Source of the DNA: an uncultured Fretibacterium sp.
GTDB lineage: Bacteria; Synergistota; Synergistia; Synergistales; Aminobacteriaceae
Assembly (NCBI RefSeq): GCF_938040765.1
Contig: NZ_CALIAA010000247.1
Coordinates: 1 to 15,310 of the forward strand
Length of the DNA: 15,310 nt
Reading direction: 5' to 3'
Shown: in pieces, positions 1 through 6,797 of the stretch
How positions within the stretch are numbered: the first letter of the stretch is position 1
How the letters are laid out: every line of letters begins with the position of its first letter
Notes under the pieces: model-generated
What the model was told of the DNA's origin: nothing
Database searches by the model: none
What the model saw: only the letters and a program-made list of their open reading frames with translations
Translations under genes and position numbers: made by a program

Positions 1-305
1 CCGTCGCGTCGAGCGGCGCGCGCATCCTCCTGGTTGCGATGGGCCTCCCCCGGCAGGAGAAGTGGGTTGCGCTTCATAAAAAACGACTGGGCGGCCTCCT
101 GGCGGTAGGGGTGGGGGGCGCTTTCGACGTGTTTGCCGGCCGCCTCTCCCGGGCTCCGGCCCTGGTGCAGAGGATCGGGATGGAATGGTTCTACCGGCTC
201 TGTCAGGAGCCGGGCCGCTGGAGTCGGGACCTGAGGCTGGCGTCCTTCATCCTCCGCGTCCTGGCGACGCGCCTGGGGCTGTACGGGAGAGGGGCGCCTC
301 GCTGA
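1..305 (+). CDS. WecG/TagA/CpsF-family glycosyltransferase, C-terminal part only
   Basis: The gene enters from the left edge; its reading frame begins at base 3 and ends at the TGA at 303-305. About 100 C-terminal residues are present. They carry the family signature: MGLPRQEKW, then VGVGGAFDVFAG, then LSRAP, GMEWFYRL and EPGRW. Members (GT26 family) transfer a sugar such as N-acetylmannosaminuronate or N-acetylmannosamine from a UDP donor to an undecaprenyl-linked acceptor at the inner face of the membrane, in enterobacterial common antigen, teichoic acid or capsule synthesis. The exact sugar and polymer cannot be read from this fragment. It lies 43 bases upstream of rlmH on the same strand. 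Family membership is confident; the specific reaction is not. Confidence 0.88.
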   Translation, partial: VASSGARILLVAMGLPRQEKWVALHKKRLGGLLAVGVGGAFDVFAGRLSRAPALVQRIGMEWFYRLCQEPGRWSRDLRLASFILRVLATRLGLYGRGAPR

Positions 306-348
306 GCGCAGGTTCGGCGCGGCGCAAGCGCGACGTCACGACGTAAAA

Positions 349-810
349 ATGAAGATCGTCGTCCTGGCCGTCGGCAGGCCCAGGGAGAAAAGGCTGGCCT
401 CCCTGGCGGACGAGTATCTGGCGCGGATTCGGCCCGCGGGGCTCGTCGGCGTGGAGCGGGTGCCCGACGTCGCCGCCGCCCGGCCGGCGGAGGCGGTCGA
501 GCGCGAGGGGCAGGAGCTCTTGAAGCGCATCCGGCCTCGGGACTGCGTCGTGTTGCTCCGGGAGGACGGGACGGAACGATCCAGCCGGGAGCTGGCCTCC
601 TTTCTCTCCGAGAGGATGGAGGCGACGGCGGGACGCGTGGTGATGGTCGTCGGCGGCCCCTGGGGCACGAGCCGCGGGCTGGGGGACCGGGCCGACGCCC
701 TCCTGTCCCTCTCCCGCATGACGTTTACGCACGAGATGTGTTTTCTCTTCCTCGCCGAGCAGCTGTACCGCGCCTTTTCGATCCTGGCGAGGACGGGATA
801 TCATCATTAA
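349..810 (+). CDS. rlmH: 23S rRNA (pseudouridine-1915-N3)-methyltransferase RlmH
   Basis: A 153-residue SPOUT-class methyltransferase, the usual family length (about 155). The family methylates pseudouridine 1915 in helix 69 of 23S rRNA on assembled 70S ribosomes, using S-adenosylmethionine. Visible features: N-terminal MKIVVLAVGR, a REDG..RSS segment at residues 71-79 matching the family's LDxxGxxxSS, the SAM-binding knot loop VGGPWG at 101-106, SLSRMTFTH at 120-128, and the C-terminal EQLYRAFSIL...YHH, where the last YHH is a family hallmark. The residues just after TFTH (EMCFLF) depart from the more usual form with an arginine there. No strong Shine-Dalgarno precedes the ATG, but the N terminus aligns well with the family, which supports this start. 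Confidence 0.95.
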   Translation: MKIVVLAVGRPREKRLASLADEYLARIRPAGLVGVERVPDVAAARPAEAVEREGQELLKRIRPRDCVVLLREDGTERSSRELASFLSERMEATAGRVVMVVGGPWGTSRGLGDRADALLSLSRMTFTHEMCFLFLAEQLYRAFSILARTGYHH

Positions 811-859
811 AATTAACATGGGGGCGTTGTCCCCGTATGAACTCAGGAGGTTTTCGCAG

Positions 860-1171
860 GTGAAGCTGAACAACATGATGAAGCAGGCCCAGAGGATGCA
901 GGCCCAGATGATGGAGATCCAGGAGAAGCTCGGGGAGGAGACCGTCGAGGCCAGCGTCGGAGGCGGGATGGTCAAGGCCGTCTTTACGGGGCAGGGCGCC
1001 CTGGTGGAGATCCGCATCGACCCCGAGGTGATCAAACCCGAGGAGCGGGAGATGCTGGAGGACCTGGTGACCGCGGCGGTCAACGAGGGGCTGCTGAAGA
1101 GCAAGGAACTGGCGAACGCCCGGATGGGCGCCGTCACCGGAGCCCTGGGCTCGCTGGGGCTGGGCTTCTAG
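860..1171 (+). CDS. ybaB: YbaB/EbfC nucleoid-associated protein
   Basis: A 103-residue protein of the YbaB/EbfC family, small dimeric DNA-binding proteins usually encoded just before recR, as here. The sequence starts with a methionine/glutamine-rich helix (NNMMKQAQRMQAQMMEIQEKL), then a beta section with GGGMVKAVFTGQG and IRIDPEVI, and ends in a long helix. I chose the GTG at 860 rather than the in-frame ATG at 818: an AGGAGG at 845-850 lies 9 bases before it, and KLNNMMKQAQ is where family members normally begin. The 818 start would add 14 residues unlike the family. It is followed 10 bases later by recR, so the two are very probably co-transcribed. Its usual partner dnaX is not upstream here. 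Confidence 0.93.
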   Translation: MKLNNMMKQAQRMQAQMMEIQEKLGEETVEASVGGGMVKAVFTGQGALVEIRIDPEVIKPEEREMLEDLVTAAVNEGLLKSKELANARMGAVTGALGSLGLGF

Positions 1172-1181
1172 GGCGCGCTCC

Positions 1182-1805
1182 TTGGACCCGATCGCCCGCC
1201 TGATCTCTCATTTCACGAAGTTTCCGGGCGTGGGGAACAAGAGCGCCCGGAGGATGGTCTTCTACCTTCTGAAACAGGACGCCGCGCAGCTCAGGGAGCT
1301 TGGCGCGGGCATCGCCTCCCTCAAGGACGACCTCCACACCTGCAGCGAGTGCGGAAACATATCGGACGGGGATCCCTGTCCGATATGCCGCGACGCCCTG
1401 CGGGACCGCAGGACGCTCTGCGTCGTGGAGAACATCGACGACCTTGTCTCCTTCGAACAGGCCGGCATCTACAACGGGCTCTATCACGTGCTGGGGGGCA
1501 GGGTCTCCCCGTTCGACGACGAGGACCTGAGCCCGGAGAGCGTGGAGTTCCTTCTGAGGCACATCCGGGACCTGAGGGCCGAGGAGGTCATCATCGCGAC
1601 GAACCCCCGCATGGAGGGCGACCTCACCTACTATGCCCTTCTGGACATCCTGCGGGGGCTCGACGGCCCGGAGGAGAAGTCGGGTGGGAAGCTCAGGGTC
1701 ACGCGCCTTGCCTTCGGGCTTCCGGTCGGAGGCTCCATAGAGTTTGCGGACCGCATGACGCTCCATACGGCGCTCGAGTCCCGGACGACGGCCCTGCGGG
1801 ACTGA
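1182..1805 (+). CDS. recR: Recombination mediator protein RecR
   Basis: A 207-residue RecR, slightly longer than the typical 198-200. RecR works with RecF/RecO to load RecA onto SSB-coated single-stranded DNA during gap repair. Domains in order: a helix-hairpin-helix region with FPGVGNKSARR (14-24), a C4 zinc finger with C54, C57, C66 and C69, and a Toprim domain beginning at CVVENIDD (80-87) and including the TNPRMEGDLTYYAL region. The extra residues sit near GPEEKSGGK, before the conserved LAFGLPVGGSIEFAD. The TTG at 1182 is the likely start because the protein then begins MDPIARLI as in the family; no better start is available downstream. The zinc-finger coding region contains a striking 30-base near-palindrome (1358-1387), entered separately. 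Confidence 0.96.
   Translation: MDPIARLISHFTKFPGVGNKSARRMVFYLLKQDAAQLRELGAGIASLKDDLHTCSECGNISDGDPCPICRDALRDRRTLCVVENIDDLVSFEQAGIYNGLYHVLGGRVSPFDDEDLSPESVEFLLRHIRDLRAEEVIIATNPRMEGDLTYYALLDILRGLDGPEEKSGGKLRVTRLAFGLPVGGSIEFADRMTLHTALESRTTALRD
1358..1387. repeat. 30-bp near-perfect palindrome inside recR
   Basis: Two perfect 10-base arms, CATATCGGAC at 1358-1367 and GTCCGATATG at 1378-1387, enclose a centre that includes GGGATCCC. Folding about 1372/1373, 14 of 15 positions pair; only 1368/1377 (G/T) does not. It lies in the zinc-finger coding sequence of recR. Either a binding site, an mRNA hairpin or a codon-usage coincidence could explain it. Confidence 0.7.
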
Positions 1806-1874
1806 CGGGTACGGAACCGTAAGGACGGGCTCACGAAGACGAGATAACGAAGATGAGAGCATGAGGGCGAGACC

Positions 1875-3038
1875 GTGAAGCATTTTTCGTTTCTGATCGT
1901 TGCGGGAGGAAGCGGGAGCCGCATCGGCGGGGAGAGGAAGCAGTTCCGGCTCCTGGAGGGGCGGCCGCTGTGGCGCTGGAGTGCGGACCTGGCGGCGTCC
2001 CTGTGGCGCGACGGGATCGCGGAAATCGTCCTGGTCCTTCCCCGCGGCGAGGTTGCCCCTCAGCCCTGGCCCGAGTCCGGTCCCGTCCCGCTCCGTCTGG
2101 CCGAGGGGGGGACCTCGCGGCCGGAGTCCGTCATGAACGGCCTTGCGGCCTGCTCTTGCGATTACGTGATGGTGCATGACGCGGCCCGTCCCCTCGTGAG
2201 CGGGGCCCTGCTGAAAAAACTGATGGAGGCGACGGACGAGCGATTCGGGGCCGTCCCCGTTCTGCCGGTCGCCGAGGCGGTCAAGTGCATTGACGCGGGG
2301 GGCTGCGTCGGCGCCGTGGACCGTGAGGGGCTCTTCACGACCCAGACGCCCCAGTCCTTTTTTCGCAAAAGGCTGGCGTCCGTCCTGGAGAGGTACGGGG
2401 CGTCCGTCAAGGACGAGGCCGAGGCCTGGCTTGCCGCGGGGCTGGAGCTTCGATGTCTGGAGGGGGAGCGCTTGAATTTCAAGGTTACGTGGCCGGAGGA
2501 CCTGCGCGTGGCGAGGGCTCTGGCCCGTGAGCGCGGAGGGGCGGCGGTCCGTACCGGCCTGGGGTACGACGTGCACCGCCTGGTTCCGGAGCGTCCGCTG
2601 ATCCTGGGAGGGGTCCGCATCGAGGACTCCCCCCTGGGGCTTCTCGGGCACTCGGACGCGGATCTCCTGGCCCATACCGTCTCGGACGCCCTGCTTGGGG
2701 CGGCGGGTCTGCCGGATATCGGCAATCTGTTCCCCGCCTCGGACGGGGCCTATCGGAACGCGGACAGCATGGAGCTGCTGCGGCGCGTCGTGGAGAGGGT
2801 CCGGGAGGAGCGATGGAACGTCGTCTGGGTGGATGCGGTGATTCAGGCCCAGATCCCGCGCCTGAACGTCCACCTGCCCGAGATGCGGTCCCGGCTCTCA
2901 GCTCTGCTGAACCCCGGCGGCCCGAACTGCGTCAACCTCAAGGCGAAGTCCGCGGAGGGGACGGACGACCCCGGCCTGGGACGCTCCATGACCTGCTGGG
3001 CGGCCGCGACCCTGGCCCGCGAGGGGGTGGGGGAGTGA
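1875..3038 (+). CDS. ispDF: Bifunctional IspD-IspF: MEP cytidylyltransferase / MECDP synthase
   Basis: A 387-residue fusion of two MEP-pathway enzymes. The N-terminal half (about 1-220) is IspD, which makes CDP-methylerythritol from CTP and MEP: it has LIVAGGSGSRIGGERKQF (7-24), GGTSRPESVMNGL (78-90), HDAARPLV (101-108) and TQTPQ (156-160). The C-terminal half (about 226-387) is IspF, which forms the cyclic diphosphate: GLGYDVHRL (228-236) with metal ligands D232 and H234, GHSDADLLAH (258-267) with H267, and DIGNLFP (281-287). IspE, the step between, is not in the window. The IspF end is unusual: the usual KATTTEKLGFxGRxEG stretch reads KAKSAEGTDDPGLGRS (356-371). The start is GTG at 1875, with only a weak purine-rich stretch upstream; residues align from there. 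The stop overlaps gltX. Confidence 0.95.
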   Translation: MKHFSFLIVAGGSGSRIGGERKQFRLLEGRPLWRWSADLAASLWRDGIAEIVLVLPRGEVAPQPWPESGPVPLRLAEGGTSRPESVMNGLAACSCDYVMVHDAARPLVSGALLKKLMEATDERFGAVPVLPVAEAVKCIDAGGCVGAVDREGLFTTQTPQSFFRKRLASVLERYGASVKDEAEAWLAAGLELRCLEGERLNFKVTWPEDLRVARALARERGGAAVRTGLGYDVHRLVPERPLILGGVRIEDSPLGLLGHSDADLLAHTVSDALLGAAGLPDIGNLFPASDGAYRNADSMELLRRVVERVREERWNVVWVDAVIQAQIPRLNVHLPEMRSRLSALLNPGGPNCVNLKAKSAEGTDDPGLGRSMTCWAAATLAREGVGE

Positions 3039-4444
3039 TCCGGACGCGCTTCGCCCCCTCGCCCACGGGGGAGCTCCACATCGGAGGGGCCCGGACAGCG
3101 CTTTTCAATTTCCTGCTCGCCCGCTCGGCGGGGGGGCAGGGCCGGTTTGTCCTTAGGATCGACGACACGGACGCGGAACGCTCGCGCAGGGAGTTCGAGT
3201 TCAAGCTGATGGAGGACCTTCGCTGGCTCGGGCTGGATTGGGACGAGGGGCCGGATGGCCCCGGAGGCGTCTCCTGTCGGCAGAGCGAACGCCTTGGCCT
3301 CTATGCGGAATGGATGCTCAGGCTTCGCGAGGCGGGCGCCGTCTACCCCTGCTTCTGCTCGGACGAACGGCTCGGCGCCCTGCGCCGGGCCGGCGCCCTG
3401 CTCGGCCAGCAGCCCCTGCGCCGGGATCAGGCGGCCCGAGGCGAGCCGCCGCGCTACGACGGGCGCTGCCGGGCGTTATCCTCCGGAGAGGCCGAGCGCC
3501 GCATCGCCTCCGGTGAAAAACCGTGCTGGCGTTTCGCGCTGGGGAGCGAGTCCATCGTCTTCGAGGACGCGGTGCGGGGCCGTCAGGTCTTCCCGGCGGG
3601 GACCATAGGGGACTTCGTCCTGGAGCGGAGCGACGGCATGCCCACCTACCTCTTCGCCTCCGCCGTGGACGACCTCGCGATGGAGATCACGCATGTGGTG
3701 CGGGGGGACGAGCACGTCCCCAACACGGCGCGCCAGTTGGCGATCCTGGACCGGCTGGGCTGCCCCCGTCCCGTCTTTGCGCACATCCCCATGATCCTGT
3801 CGGCGGACCGGCAGAAGCTCAGCAAGCGGACGGGCTCGACCTCCATTCGGGAGTACCGGGAGCGGGGTTTCCTTCCCGAGGGGCTTGTCGCCTATCTGGC
3901 GACCCTGAGCTGGTCCCCCGGGGACTCCGTCTCCCCGTTCTCGTTGGAGTCGCTCGCCGGCGCTTTTTCGCTTGATCGCATCTCCCGCTCCTCCCCCCTG
4001 CACGACGAGTCCCACCTGCTGCACTGGCAGAGGGAGGCGATGCGCCGAAGGGGGACGGCCCGCGTCCGGCAGGAGATTGCGGAGCGGGACCCCCGGTTCG
4101 AGGTCCTTGGGGACCGGCTCGATGTCCTGATAGGGGACCTCCTGGACGAGCATCCCCTTACGGGGGAGCTGGAACAGGCCCTGGCGTTTCTCGTGGAGCG
4201 GCCGACCGGCGAGAGGACGGAGTGGATGCCGATCCTGGCATCCGCCCTGGGGAAGCTGGAGCCCTGGACCGAGGAGGAATTGAACGGCCTGCTGCGCGCG
4301 TTCATGAGGGAACGGGGAATGAAGGGAAAGGAGTTCTTCCATCCCTTGAGGCTCCTGCTGACGGGAGGGGAACGGGGGGCCGCGCTGCCGCTTGTCCTGC
4401 TCGCCCTGGGGCGCGAGGAGGCCGTGTCCCGTCTTGCGGGCTGA
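3035..4444 (+). CDS. gltX: Glutamyl-tRNA synthetase GltX
   Basis: A 469-residue class Ic aminoacyl-tRNA synthetase that charges tRNA-Glu (or, in a non-discriminating form, also tRNA-Gln). The start is the GTG at 3035, giving VIRTRFAPSPTGELHIGG, exactly where the family begins; it overlaps the ispDF stop by 4 bases (GTGA), suggesting translational coupling, and a G-rich purine run precedes it. Signatures: the HIGH motif as HIGG at 15-18, RIDDTDAERS at 41-50, a zinc-site-like set of cysteines at C106, C108 and C145, RGDEH at 223-227, and the KMSKS motif as KLSKR at 261-265. The anticodon-binding C terminus is present and of normal length. Whether the enzyme is discriminating, and whether a second gltX exists in the genome, cannot be told from here. 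Confidence 0.96.
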   Translation: MIRTRFAPSPTGELHIGGARTALFNFLLARSAGGQGRFVLRIDDTDAERSRREFEFKLMEDLRWLGLDWDEGPDGPGGVSCRQSERLGLYAEWMLRLREAGAVYPCFCSDERLGALRRAGALLGQQPLRRDQAARGEPPRYDGRCRALSSGEAERRIASGEKPCWRFALGSESIVFEDAVRGRQVFPAGTIGDFVLERSDGMPTYLFASAVDDLAMEITHVVRGDEHVPNTARQLAILDRLGCPRPVFAHIPMILSADRQKLSKRTGSTSIREYRERGFLPEGLVAYLATLSWSPGDSVSPFSLESLAGAFSLDRISRSSPLHDESHLLHWQREAMRRRGTARVRQEIAERDPRFEVLGDRLDVLIGDLLDEHPLTGELEQALAFLVERPTGERTEWMPILASALGKLEPWTEEELNGLLRAFMRERGMKGKEFFHPLRLLLTGGERGAALPLVLLALGREEAVSRLAG

Positions 4445-4460
4445 TGCCTGGGAGGTCATG

Positions 4461-4643
4461 ATGAGCGTCGTCTATTCGCGCAACAGATTTTTTGACGTGG
4501 AGAACTGGACGGGGGCCGAGGTGCTCGGAGGCTTTGAGGACGTGGTGCACGTCGACGACGCTTCCGACCTGACCGTCTTCGAGGCCTATGAGGTTTCGAT
4601 CGAGGATTCCTGGCCGAGCTTCATCCGGGACCAGTCCCTGTGA
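4461..4643 (+). CDS. Small acidic hypothetical protein
   Basis: A 60-codon reading frame 16 bases after gltX on the same strand. A GGGAGG lies at 4450-4455; of the two adjacent ATGs (4458 and 4461) the second has the better spacing of 5 bases. The product begins MSVVYSRNRFFDVENW and is rich in Asp and Glu, with no signal peptide, membrane segment or cysteine. I do not recognise the family. The good ribosome binding site, GC-rich third positions and operon-like position support a real gene; short length keeps confidence moderate. It ends facing the minus-strand gene whose stop is at 4718. Confidence 0.6.
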   Translation: MSVVYSRNRFFDVENWTGAEVLGGFEDVVHVDDASDLTVFEAYEVSIEDSWPSFIRDQSL

Positions 4644-4717
4644 CCGGTCTGCTCCGATAGAGATGCAGGAACCGGTCCCGCTCGGGATTACCGGGGCGGA
4701 GCTTGCTGGAACTTTTC

Positions 4718-5728
4718 TTATCGGTCTGTCCCGTCCGGCCCCTGGGCGCCCCACTCGACGAGGGTGAAGCCCTTTCGGACGAAGGGCGTCAGCTCCTGCG
4801 GGGGGACGGAGACCGGGGCATTCAGGGGCCGGTAGGCCATGAAGACGCGCAGGACGCTGTCCGGCCTCGGCGTGACGGTCAGCGGGGCGGAGTCGGTATA
4901 GTTCCTCCCCTGGAAGGCGATGAGGTTCCAGGGGTTGTCCTGCATCCGCGGCAGCCAGTAGACGATGAACTCGTTGTACTCGCGCGGGGTGAGGCCCATG
5001 TACGCCAGCTTCTCGCGCAAAAACGCGGCGGTGTCCGAGCCCCTGACGACGAAGCCCCTGGAGAAGTCGGGGTGTGTTTCGTCGGACGCCCCCTCCCAGA
5101 AGAGGTAGCTGTATTCCCGGCCCTGTTTGTCGGTGAGGGTACCGTCGGGCCGCGCGGTGACTCGCCACGCGCCGTCGGGGTCGGGCGCCGGGTAGGTGCA
5201 GGTCAGCCTGCCTTGGTACTCCAGCCTCACGCTCACCTCCGTCTCGGCCTCCGGGTAGAGGTAGATGACGGGCTTATAGACGTTCCCTTCGGGTTCATCC
5301 TCCTCTAGCTCTAGAACAAGAGATAGCTCGGGATACCCGATTGGAGATGGAAATGTCGAGTTTGATGTTAGGATAAAACTCAAAGTCGGTATCTCCCCGT
5401 TTTTTATGTGCAACGTATTTTCCCTGTCCCGGATAAAAATTTGGTATTGTGGATGTTCGTTAAGAAGATCATGGGGCTTCCATTCTCCTTTTTGCCCATC
5501 ATAAATATAAAATTTTTGCTGAGTATAATCTACGGACACGTTATAGCGCATCCATTCACGATTCTCTTGTGGTCGAATAAATATTTTGCACGGGTAGCCC
5601 GAGTAATCCGAAAGAGGCCAATCGACATTGGGGGAAAGGCCCCTTATACTCCAGACCCCCAGCAACGCCCACAACAGCAAAAGGACCGTAAGACAGGGTT
5701 TGAGGAACGTTTGTTTTCCTGGTTTCAT
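4718..5728 (-). CDS. Membrane-anchored KPVIYLYP-motif protein, downstream paralogue
   Basis: A 336-residue protein I cannot name. It starts MKPGKQTFLK, followed by a hydrophobic stretch (about 12-28, LTVLLLLWALLGVW) that looks like a signal anchor or uncleaved signal peptide, so the rest is probably outside the cytoplasm. Residues about 30-150 are a variable, AT-rich-coded domain. From residue 152 a conserved module begins with KPVIYLYPEAETEV and runs to the end, containing GREYSYLFWEG, GFVVRGSDTAAFL, LTPREYNEFIVYWLPRM and TLVEWG. I recall similar KPVIYLYP proteins in other anaerobes, without known function. It is the second gene of a tandem pair, beginning 16 bases after its paralogue ends, with a GAGG-type ribosome binding site. 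Both probably follow the cbiB/cobD genes on one transcript. No catalytic triad is obvious. Confidence 0.82.
   Translation of the reverse strand: MKPGKQTFLKPCLTVLLLLWALLGVWSIRGLSPNVDWPLSDYSGYPCKIFIRPQENREWMRYNVSVDYTQQKFYIYDGQKGEWKPHDLLNEHPQYQIFIRDRENTLHIKNGEIPTLSFILTSNSTFPSPIGYPELSLVLELEEDEPEGNVYKPVIYLYPEAETEVSVRLEYQGRLTCTYPAPDPDGAWRVTARPDGTLTDKQGREYSYLFWEGASDETHPDFSRGFVVRGSDTAAFLREKLAYMGLTPREYNEFIVYWLPRMQDNPWNLIAFQGRNYTDSAPLTVTPRPDSVLRVFMAYRPLNAPVSVPPQELTPFVRKGFTLVEWGAQGPDGTDR
4721..5275 (-). repeat. Conserved C-terminal module, copy 1
   Basis: This 555-base segment codes for the 185-residue C-terminal module of the downstream paralogue. It aligns without any insertion or deletion to 5748-6302, offset by 1027 bases. 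By hand count 170 of 185 residues are identical (about 92%), and DNA identity is also very high. The similarity falls away sharply just before the KPVIYLYP codons. Confidence 0.9.
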
Positions 5729-5744
5729 GCTCTTATCCTCTTTT

Positions 5745-6746
5745 CTACCGAACCGTCCCGTCCGGCCCCTGACCGCCCCACTCGACGAGGGTGAAGCCCC
5801 TGCGAACGAAGGGCATCAGCTCCTGCGGGGGGACGACGATGGGAGCGGCCAGGGGCCGGTAGGCCATGAAGACGCGGAGGATGCTGTCGGGCCTCGGCGT
5901 GACGGCCAGCGGGGCGGAGTCGGTGTAGTTCCTCCCTTGGAAGGCGATGAGGTTCCAGGGGTTGTCCTGCATCCGCGGCAGCCAGTAGACGATGAACTCG
6001 TTGTACTCGCGCGGGGTGAGGCCCATGTACGCCAGCTTCTCGCGCAAAAACGCGGCGGTGTCCGAGCCCCTGACGACGAAGCCCCTGGAGAAGTCGGGCG
6101 GGGCTCCGTCGGACGCGCCCTCCCAGAAGAGGTAGCTGTACTCCCGGCCCTGCCTGTCGGTGAGGGTGCCGTCGGGCCGCGCGGTGACGCGCCACGCGCC
6201 GTCGGGGTCGGGCGCGGGGTAGGTGCAGGTCAGCCTGCCCTTGTACTCCAGCCGCACGGTCACCTCCGTCTCGGCCTCCGGGTAGAGGTAGATGACGGGC
6301 TTGGCAAATGTCTTATTCCATCCCTCCATATCGAGAGAACGGTCCGAAGGGTCTAGACGAATTGCATCATGGAGAATAGGGCATTCGGAATAGATATCGG
6401 GGAACATTTCTATTGGGGAATAGCCGTAATCGTAGTTGTATCTGTACCGTAAACGCCTGTTTTCCCCGATAGGCCCGTCGGGCCACTGGAACGCGCGCCA
6501 CACGTCCTCCTCTTCGGAGACGGAACAATCGATGTAGAAGGGGGTCCCTTGAAAGTCCACCTCCAACGCAGGTGGCGGTGTCTCGGCCGCTTCCCTTTCG
6601 CTGGCGCTCGGGGATATCCTTGCGGAAGGGGAGCTCTCCTCGGAGGTGACCGAAATGGTCAGTACGCTGTATACCCCAAGCAATACCACCAACGATAAAC
6701 AGGCTGTAAAACAGGCTTTGAGGAAGGTTCTTTTTCCTGGTTTCAT
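5745..6746 (-). CDS. Membrane-anchored KPVIYLYP-motif protein, upstream paralogue
   Basis: A 333-residue paralogue of the next gene downstream. The ATG at 6746 is preceded, on the minus strand, by AGGAGG with 8 bases of spacing, which decides against the longer reading starting at 6770. The N terminus (MKPGKRTFLKACF) and hydrophobic segment (about 11-30) match the neighbour and predict a signal anchor. A Ser/Glu/Pro-rich linker follows (about 32-62), then a variable domain with several Tyr/Arg (RLRYRYNYDYGY) unlike the neighbour's middle region. From residue 149 the KPVIYLYP module is about 92% identical to the neighbour. The gene starts 51 bases after the CobD-type gene ends. Function unknown; an extracytoplasmic role is inferred from the anchor only. 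Confidence 0.82.
   Translation of the reverse strand: MKPGKRTFLKACFTACLSLVVLLGVYSVLTISVTSEESSPSARISPSASEREAAETPPPALEVDFQGTPFYIDCSVSEEEDVWRAFQWPDGPIGENRRLRYRYNYDYGYSPIEMFPDIYSECPILHDAIRLDPSDRSLDMEGWNKTFAKPVIYLYPEAETEVTVRLEYKGRLTCTYPAPDPDGAWRVTARPDGTLTDRQGREYSYLFWEGASDGAPPDFSRGFVVRGSDTAAFLREKLAYMGLTPREYNEFIVYWLPRMQDNPWNLIAFQGRNYTDSAPLAVTPRPDSILRVFMAYRPLAAPIVVPPQELMPFVRRGFTLVEWGGQGPDGTVR
5748..6302 (-). repeat. Conserved C-terminal module, copy 2
   Basis: The partner of the segment at 4721-5275: same length, same reading frame, no gaps, about 92% protein identity. A second, shorter stretch of similarity covers the first ~28 codons and the leader of both genes (near 5650-5735 and 6665-6752). The middle regions between these two similar blocks do not align by eye. 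Confidence 0.9.
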
Positions 6747-6797
6747 GCTCTTTGCCTCCTTATCGGGCAAGCCCGCGGGCTCAAAGCAACGCTCTCG

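Noticed and set aside
1798..1809. GGGACTGACGGG recurs at 9072-9083, with a one-base variant GGGATTGACGGG at 10287-10298.
   Set aside because: Twelve bases of GC-rich sequence recurring in 15 kb, at unrelated positions and overlapping a stop codon in one case, is compatible with chance.
1134..2873. Long minus-strand open frame opposite recR and ispDF.
   Set aside because: It is antisense to two clear genes, low-complexity in Pro/Arg/Gly, and typical of stop-poor shadows in GC-rich DNA.
4644..4717. Possible terminator between the small ORF after gltX and the facing minus-strand gene (GACCGGT and ACCGGTC arms at 4642-4678).
   Set aside because: The stem is short, the loop long and no T-run follows directly, so I could not support a terminator.
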